11,491 nt of DNA, taken from assembly GCA_021789565.1 (NCBI GenBank), contig JAJYJL010000125.1, positions 1 to 11,491 on the forward strand, read 5' to 3'. The notes beneath the pieces are model-generated. The model saw nothing but the letters and a program-made list of their open reading frames with translations, did not search any database and had not been told where the DNA came from. Position 1 is the first letter of the stretch, and the number at the start of each line of letters is the position of its first letter. Both the position numbers and the translations under genes were made by a program. This document shows positions 6,715 to 11,491 of this stretch, piece after piece. The DNA comes from Acidobacteriota bacterium (GTDB lineage Bacteria > Acidobacteriota > Terriglobia > UBA7540).

Positions 6715-9226
6715 AATCCAGTGTGCCGTTCTTCAGTTTCAAGGTAGCCCATACCAATCCCGAATCCGGCGCTATAGCGCGTATTTCGATGAATTCACCA
6801 TGAAAGTCCGGATCAATCAATAGAGGGACTTCAGTGTCAACATTGGGCTGCAAGGTTACTTCATGCGTGTTGACATCGCGTGCATCGCAATCAGCGGCCT
6901 CGCCGACCGGCTTGCTCTTGGGATTCGAATCGGGATAGGCTTCAAGGCGAACGTTCAGTGACTCGCCCAAGAGCGAACCATTGTAAACCTTCAGGCCAAT
7001 CACTTGGCTGGTGAACTGGGCGCGGGGATAGTGGATTTCGACCTGCTGGGCGCGTGCACTGGTCTCGGGTCTGGATTTGACCTTGAGCTCGATTACTGGA
7101 ACCACACACTCTTGCAGGCTGAGACCCTCGTGGAAGTAGCAGGTGTCGGCCACATAGACGCCAAAGCCGTTAGGCACGCAATAGTCGGTCGCGTCGGTCT
7201 GGATTCCCAAGAAGTTCGGTTTCAGGATCAGAGAACCTGGCTTTTCTCGGACGCGTTTCCCGAGCTTGGCACGCCGCTTGTTGAGATTCCAGCTTCCCTC
7301 GGGAGAAGCTATAGTATCGCCAGGGAGAGTCTCTGGTAAGAGCACGTGGCCGTGATCGGCCGTGATGACAATGCGTTCAAAGCCAAGTTTTGCTAAGTGA
7401 AGTGTTGCAACTTTGAGGTCGCCTAGCAGATCACTCATGTGCTTGCGAGCCTGCCGCAAGCTGACGTGTTCTCCTAGCTCATCAATGTCCGGCACTCGGA
7501 TGACGAAAAGGTCTGCACGTGCCAGCGCACTACGCTTGCGGTCGGACGCGTCGAGCCATTCATTCAACGTGGTGCTCGCAAACCGGTCGCCGTACTTATC
7601 TCCGAGATATTCCATGCGAGTTGCGGAATCCTTGACGGGACGATTGCCGATGTGGGGAATGAACTCTTCTCCAACCAAGGGGAGGGAAAGCGCACCGTCC
7701 GCGCCGGGGAGAAGAGCCGCCATACCGTTGGCCGTAGTCGTGGGTAGTGCTGCACTGGCTGGCTGAATGCTTACTTCACCTAGCGAACCTAATTCACGCG
7801 CCAGTGCCCGTCCCATCTCAAATCGGAGCGAATCAGCAAGGACATAGGCAACCTTCTCACGGCGATCGAGGCTCGGACCAACGAAGCGATCAAACACCTG
7901 AGTTTGCCGCAATACATTTTCCGGAGGCCAGCCCTCAGCCGGAACCGCTGCCAGAAAGCGCATTTCCAGCTTGTCAATGCTTGCCCGATACGTTCGGCGG
8001 GCAAAGTCAATGACGGCTTGAATCTCAGCGCAATCAGCACAGTCCGCCACACTCTGTTCCATCAGTCTCTGCTGCAAATCGAGTTCATTCCAGCCGCCAT
8101 CCCGAGCGTAAGACTCCACTAGTCCGCTGAGCCGGCTGATACCATTCTCGACCTTGGATGCCGCCCCAATCAGGTTCAGACAGCGCTCAGCTACCTGCCA
8201 GATCTGTGCACGGTCCGCCTGACGCCGCCAGACAGAGTGACTCCTCGCATCAAGTATGGACCGAGCCGTTTGGAGGTTGCTCTCCAGAACAGCAGTTGCC
8301 AACGAAGCAAGGGACTGCTTCTCCTCAAAGGCAAAAGTATCGCGCTCGCCCAACTCCTTAGCAGCACGAAAGTGATCGTGCAGCTTGAGGTCCTTCTCTA
8401 TTCGATTTGCCAGCGCGACATAAGCGTCGCGCCACTCGTCCGACGAGCGCAGCCGGTCGCAAATTGCATAGACCTGGTCACGGTACGAAGGGTCGGCTCG
8501 GTGGACGCCATCCAGCGCAGCCGGAAGCGCGGCAGGTAGATCGAAGGTCAACTCACTGAACAGGATATAACTAGCCAGTTGATCCAGGAGCTTTTTCCAT
8601 GAACGTGTCCCAGCCTGCGGGACGAAGCCGATAGCGCCTTTCAGAAGCGCCAGCAACTCGCCGCGCGGGCCCCGGGCCTCAAATGCCTCTGCAACCTGAC
8701 CTGACCCCAGCACGGCAGCACACACCTCAATGGGAGACTGTGTCCGAAGGATTTGCTCAATCTGCGGGTATGCCATCATCGGTTTGAGATTGTCCAGAAG
8801 GTCGAATGCGGGCTGTCCTGTCAGGAACAGGGTGTCGATCTGTTCGCGCATCTCTGGCATTGCCACACAAGCAAGCGAGTGTAACTGTTCGCTCTCCTCA
8901 ACGCCAAAGAGATCGCCGGCGGCCGCGAAACCCTCGAATGGATCCTGGGTCCGCCGGTCTTCCGGCAGACGCGCGCGCGGTAGATAGATCAACAGGTTCG
9001 CATTCGCGTCTGATGGATTCGAGGACTCGTTCATTTTGCGATAGACGTCCTCTGCCTCGCGCCGGGCTTGAAGCTCGGAGGCAGCGGCGTTCGCCACACG
9101 GCAGTTCGCGATCTGCAGCGTGCGGACGAATTCGCCAAACGCCCGTTCGCTGTCAAACCATACGACAATGCGATGGTCACTTAGACAAGTGGTTAATAGC
9201 TGACGGAGGTGGTCCGATAGTCGCAT
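6713..9226 (-). CDS. pglZ: BREX alkaline-phosphatase-superfamily protein PglZ
   Basis: The protein has 837 residues from the ATG at 9226. The N-terminal ~440 residues are mostly helical with no catalytic motif I can name. The PglZ domain then shows the alkaline-phosphatase-superfamily metal sites: VLADSLRFEMG (462-472, Asp465), a Thr-rich nucleophile segment LPTTTANGMAALLPG (494-508), RVPDIDELGEH (577-587, Asp580, Asp582, His587) and ITADHGHVL (621-629, Asp624, His625, His627). The family therefore looks intact and probably active as a metal-dependent phosphatase or phosphodiesterase. The C-terminal ~130 residues look beta-rich. PglZ is the shared hallmark of all BREX types and is needed with PglX for both methylation and defence in studied systems. 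The gene overlaps the pglX stop by one base (TGATG). A TTG one codon upstream at 9229 is an alternative start. Confidence 0.96.
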   Translation of the reverse strand: MRLSDHLRQLLTTCLSDHRIVVWFDSERAFGEFVRTLQIANCRVANAAASELQARREAEDVYRKMNESSNPSDANANLLIYLPRARLPEDRRTQDPFEGFAAAGDLFGVEESEQLHSLACVAMPEMREQIDTLFLTGQPAFDLLDNLKPMMAYPQIEQILRTQSPIEVCAAVLGSGQVAEAFEARGPRGELLALLKGAIGFVPQAGTRSWKKLLDQLASYILFSELTFDLPAALPAALDGVHRADPSYRDQVYAICDRLRSSDEWRDAYVALANRIEKDLKLHDHFRAAKELGERDTFAFEEKQSLASLATAVLESNLQTARSILDARSHSVWRRQADRAQIWQVAERCLNLIGAASKVENGISRLSGLVESYARDGGWNELDLQQRLMEQSVADCADCAEIQAVIDFARRTYRASIDKLEMRFLAAVPAEGWPPENVLRQTQVFDRFVGPSLDRREKVAYVLADSLRFEMGRALARELGSLGEVSIQPASAALPTTTANGMAALLPGADGALSLPLVGEEFIPHIGNRPVKDSATRMEYLGDKYGDRFASTTLNEWLDASDRKRSALARADLFVIRVPDIDELGEHVSLRQARKHMSDLLGDLKVATLHLAKLGFERIVITADHGHVLLPETLPGDTIASPEGSWNLNKRRAKLGKRVREKPGSLILKPNFLGIQTDATDYCVPNGFGVYVADTCYFHEGLSLQECVVPVIELKVKSRPETSARAQQVEIHYPRAQFTSQVIGLKVYNGSLLGESLNVRLEAYPDSNPKSKPVGEAADCDARDVNTHEVTLQPNVDTEVPLLIDPDFHGEFIEIRAIAPDSGLVWATLKLKNGTLD

Positions 9227-11491
9227 CAATCGTTCTCCTCGTCTTCATCCTCTTCTTTGCGCTTGATTGCCTTCTTTGTTTTCTTGACCTCTGCCCTGCA
9301 CAAGTGCTCCAGCCCATGTGCGATGGCAATGGAACGGTCGGTCTCGCACTTTTTCTCAACTCGCTTGGGCCAGATGGTGTAGGCCATATGCGCCCAATCA
9401 TACTCGCCTGCTTCAAGCTTTTTCCAGACAGCCGCCGTGTCGTTCGCCCATTTGCGGAGACGGTAGAGCTTGTTAAGAGGTGCGGCGTTGATAATGACGC
9501 CATCGTTCAAGTCCGGCTTGTATGGGAGCTCTGCCACGCGCAAGAGTTCAGCGCGGAAAACGTTCAACTCACTCAGGAATTGCTTTGTATCGTTCAGCTG
9601 ATCACGCAAGTCGGTGGCGGTTTTCCCGGAGGAGGTCTCCAGCTTTTCGTCGAGTTGGTCCACTCGCTTTTGCACACTTTCTATCTTGGGATTCACATAC
9701 TGGGTGACAATAGTATACAGCGTGTCCTTCGTGAGACGGTGATAGTATACCCAGACGGTGTAGCTGCCGGACGCAGTGCTGAGTGCCCAGTAGATAGGTG
9801 CTTGCCTGCGACTTTTGGAATAGCGTTTCACGTGATCAGCGAAAAAGCCAGAGGGCGAGTGGAAGTGGTCGCGCAGGTCATGAACGCCGAGAATCTCGCA
9901 TGCCTCTGCCTCGATCGCGTCAGCGCGGTCTCCCCAGAGCACGGTGAACACTTCCCGCACGCGGCGAACAATATCAGAGGGATGTGCCACTTGGCGATCC
10001 AGACCCGGATCGTCTATGAGGATACCATCCCATGGGATACGAATTGGATACTCGCTGTGGGGAATTGTTGGGTATTCTACTGCGCCATCCGGTGGGAGAG
10101 TAATGGCATTGGGGCGTGCGCGGAGCCACTCTCCGCTGACGATATTGTGCGGTGTAGCGGGTAGGCCTTCGGTGCCGACAAGCATTCCGGGTGGGCAAAC
10201 AGGAAGTAAATCGAAAGGATCTTGGAGCTTGGGTGCAAGCGTATCATCGAGCGAAAGTCGGACATCCCATCTTCCCAAAGCTAGACCTATGGCATAAGAA
10301 ATGAATATCTGGACTTCCTGGTATGGGGAATCGGCTAATGGCAACTCGCTTTCCACCGAATCCTCGTTATCAGCAATATCGGCTGTGTTCGCAGAAGACC
10401 ATGGCAATCGAATATCTTGGATTGAGAGATCATATGCGGCAAGTGAGGAATGGGAAAGATGGCGGTAGAGTTCTGCGAAATTATCCTCGACGATACGGTT
10501 CCAACCAACTTGATCTGCAGCCCATGCAGATAGAGAGCCCCTGTTAAGAGATCCAAGTCCGGTGAATCGTGCCGTTCGCTCGTCACCCAAATCCCTACGG
10601 AGCACAAGTTCATGCAACTGTTGGGCGTCCCGAGTGATATATTCCCTTAGGTCAGTCTCTGGATTGGGCATTGGAATTGCCTTGACAAAACCCGAATCCC
10701 ATTTGCGACTGGGAGTGAGTGCCCGGAGTAGGAACTCAAAGACTTCTGAATTGAGAAGGCCAAGAAGAAGCCAAGGATCTATGTCGTGACTGAAAATGCC
10801 CTGGCCGACGTGACTAAAAATGCACCCGCCCGGCAAGACCCTAACATTGAACCCCTTTACTGAAATATTGGGATAAGTCAGACCAGGCCTACCGTATAAG
10901 GAAGTATTCTGGACAAAACGGGACGCCGATCCATAGCGTGCTGCAACTTGTGCCTTTATCTCTTCGCCCTCTCTTGCCCAGTTAACGAACAGATAGACAT
11001 CTTGGTGGAATTTGGAATAATCGCCCCCCTTAGGATATCCGATCCATTGCGAATTGCCAGGTGGGATCTCCCACCTCGTTCGCAAGAAGCGTTCATTATC
11101 GCTGGTAACGAGGCCGATCGCAACTTTGATATTGGAGTCTTCAATGCTCGGCAACGTGGAAAACAGCCTCCGCACCTTTTGCGAAAGCCAATAGCTAAAA
11201 GGGAAGCCAGGCAGAGACCTTATCTCGCTTCCCCTCACAAGATAGCCGCTGTTGCTTCGGACCAAGTACTCAAGGTCATTTGCTTTGTTTGAAGATTCAT
11301 TCAGCCTAAAGAATGTGATGATTTCATCAACAGACCTGTCAGCAGTGATTACAGATGCCGCCGTCTCGACAAAGGCGCGATCGAGCACCTCGAATCCGAG
11401 ATCGGCCATTAGCCGCATGGTTCCACTACCCAGAACCACGTTCTCGCGCCACAAATGCATCGAAGGTAAGAAGGAACCGGTGCGCGATGTC
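9226..11491 (-). CDS. pglX: BREX adenine-specific DNA methyltransferase PglX, C-terminal part (5' end outside window)
   Basis: The frame runs open through the right edge, so about 755 C-terminal residues are present and the SAM-binding NPPY part of a protein that normally has about 1,200 residues is missing; the ATG at 11460 is internal. Counting from that ATG, LGFEVLDRAFVETAASVI (21-38) is the end of the methyltransferase fold seen in Eco57I-like enzymes. WIGYPKGGDYSKF (139-151) followed by FVNWAREG (158-165) and the RPGLTYPNISVKGFNVRVLPGGCIF segment (191-215) are typical of the PglX target-recognition region. Further on come a charged helical stretch and the family's C-terminal block (about 622-705) with DLNDGVIINAAPL, GEYDWAHMAYTIWP and AIAHGLEHLC. 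The last ~20 residues are Lys-rich and then Asp/Glu-rich. PglX methylates adenine in a specific asymmetric motif to mark self DNA. The C-terminal family signature makes the call firm; the methylation motif cannot be read from sequence. Confidence 0.95.
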   Translation of the reverse strand, partial: TSRTGSFLPSMHLWRENVVLGSGTMRLMADLGFEVLDRAFVETAASVITADRSVDEIITFFRLNESSNKANDLEYLVRSNSGYLVRGSEIRSLPGFPFSYWLSQKVRRLFSTLPSIEDSNIKVAIGLVTSDNERFLRTRWEIPPGNSQWIGYPKGGDYSKFHQDVYLFVNWAREGEEIKAQVAARYGSASRFVQNTSLYGRPGLTYPNISVKGFNVRVLPGGCIFSHVGQGIFSHDIDPWLLLGLLNSEVFEFLLRALTPSRKWDSGFVKAIPMPNPETDLREYITRDAQQLHELVLRRDLGDERTARFTGLGSLNRGSLSAWAADQVGWNRIVEDNFAELYRHLSHSSLAAYDLSIQDIRLPWSSANTADIADNEDSVESELPLADSPYQEVQIFISYAIGLALGRWDVRLSLDDTLAPKLQDPFDLLPVCPPGMLVGTEGLPATPHNIVSGEWLRARPNAITLPPDGAVEYPTIPHSEYPIRIPWDGILIDDPGLDRQVAHPSDIVRRVREVFTVLWGDRADAIEAEACEILGVHDLRDHFHSPSGFFADHVKRYSKSRRQAPIYWALSTASGSYTVWVYYHRLTKDTLYTIVTQYVNPKIESVQKRVDQLDEKLETSSGKTATDLRDQLNDTKQFLSELNVFRAELLRVAELPYKPDLNDGVIINAAPLNKLYRLRKWANDTAAVWKKLEAGEYDWAHMAYTIWPKRVEKKCETDRSIAIAHGLEHLCRAEVKKTKKAIKRKEEDEDEEND
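9235..9240 (-). promoter_or_regulatory. Ribosome binding site of pglZ inside the end of pglX
   Basis: GAGGAG on the minus strand lies eight bases before the ATG at 9226 (five before the alternative TTG at 9229). It is within the Glu/Asp codons of the PglX tail, so the acidic tail doubles as the pglZ initiation signal. Confidence 0.5.

Noticed and set aside
8806..10164. Long 452-codon plus-strand frame opposite pglZ and pglX
   Set aside because: It is antisense to two well-recognised BREX genes, and its translation is Arg/Cys-rich without domain features; a shadow of the coding strand.
9226..11460. The 744-codon frame as a complete protein, or a naturally truncated PglX starting at 11460
   Set aside because: The frame continues without a stop to the window edge and the fold begins mid-domain, so the cut is due to the window and not to a mutation.

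Overview
This window holds the 3' part of a type 1 BREX phage-defence operon on the minus strand, plus an unusual gene that follows it and a convergent two-gene cassette on the plus strand. Read 5'->3' on the minus strand, the order is pglX (N-terminal half cut off by the right window edge), pglZ, brxL, then a large gene joining an N-terminal PHP metallohydrolase domain to an SMC/Rad50-like ABC ATPase. The order pglX-pglZ-brxL is that of type 1 BREX. The usual upstream partners (brxA, brxB, brxC and the methyltransferase half of pglX) would lie beyond base 11491.

The BREX genes are packed tightly. The pglX stop and pglZ start share a base (TGATG), and the brxL Shine-Dalgarno overlaps the pglZ stop. 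PglX is the adenine methyltransferase that marks host DNA, PglZ is an alkaline-phosphatase-superfamily protein, and BrxL is a hexameric AAA+ protein with a Lon-like C-terminal domain. In characterised systems they act together to methylate host DNA and to stop replication of incoming phage DNA. The PHP-ATPase gene follows brxL in the same direction after about 120 bases. It could be a co-transcribed accessory effector or a separate defence gene carried in the same island.

On the plus strand, at the left, is the end of a ParB/KorB-like helix-turn-helix protein whose start lies outside the window. Its stop overlaps (ATGA) the start of a 329-residue RecA-fold ATPase that resembles the C-terminal helicase domain of DnaB without the DnaB N-terminal domain. 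This pair converges on the BREX operon across about 200 bases in which I see no gene and no clear terminator. The pair is the least explained part of the window.

The organism is a bacterium of moderate GC content (by eye somewhat above 50%). Nothing here, such as an rRNA, tRNA or housekeeping gene, fixes its taxonomy. Almost everything in the window is accessory-type (defence or mobile-DNA-like) gene content, which suggests a defence island. I saw no insertion sequence, integrase, tRNA or CRISPR array.
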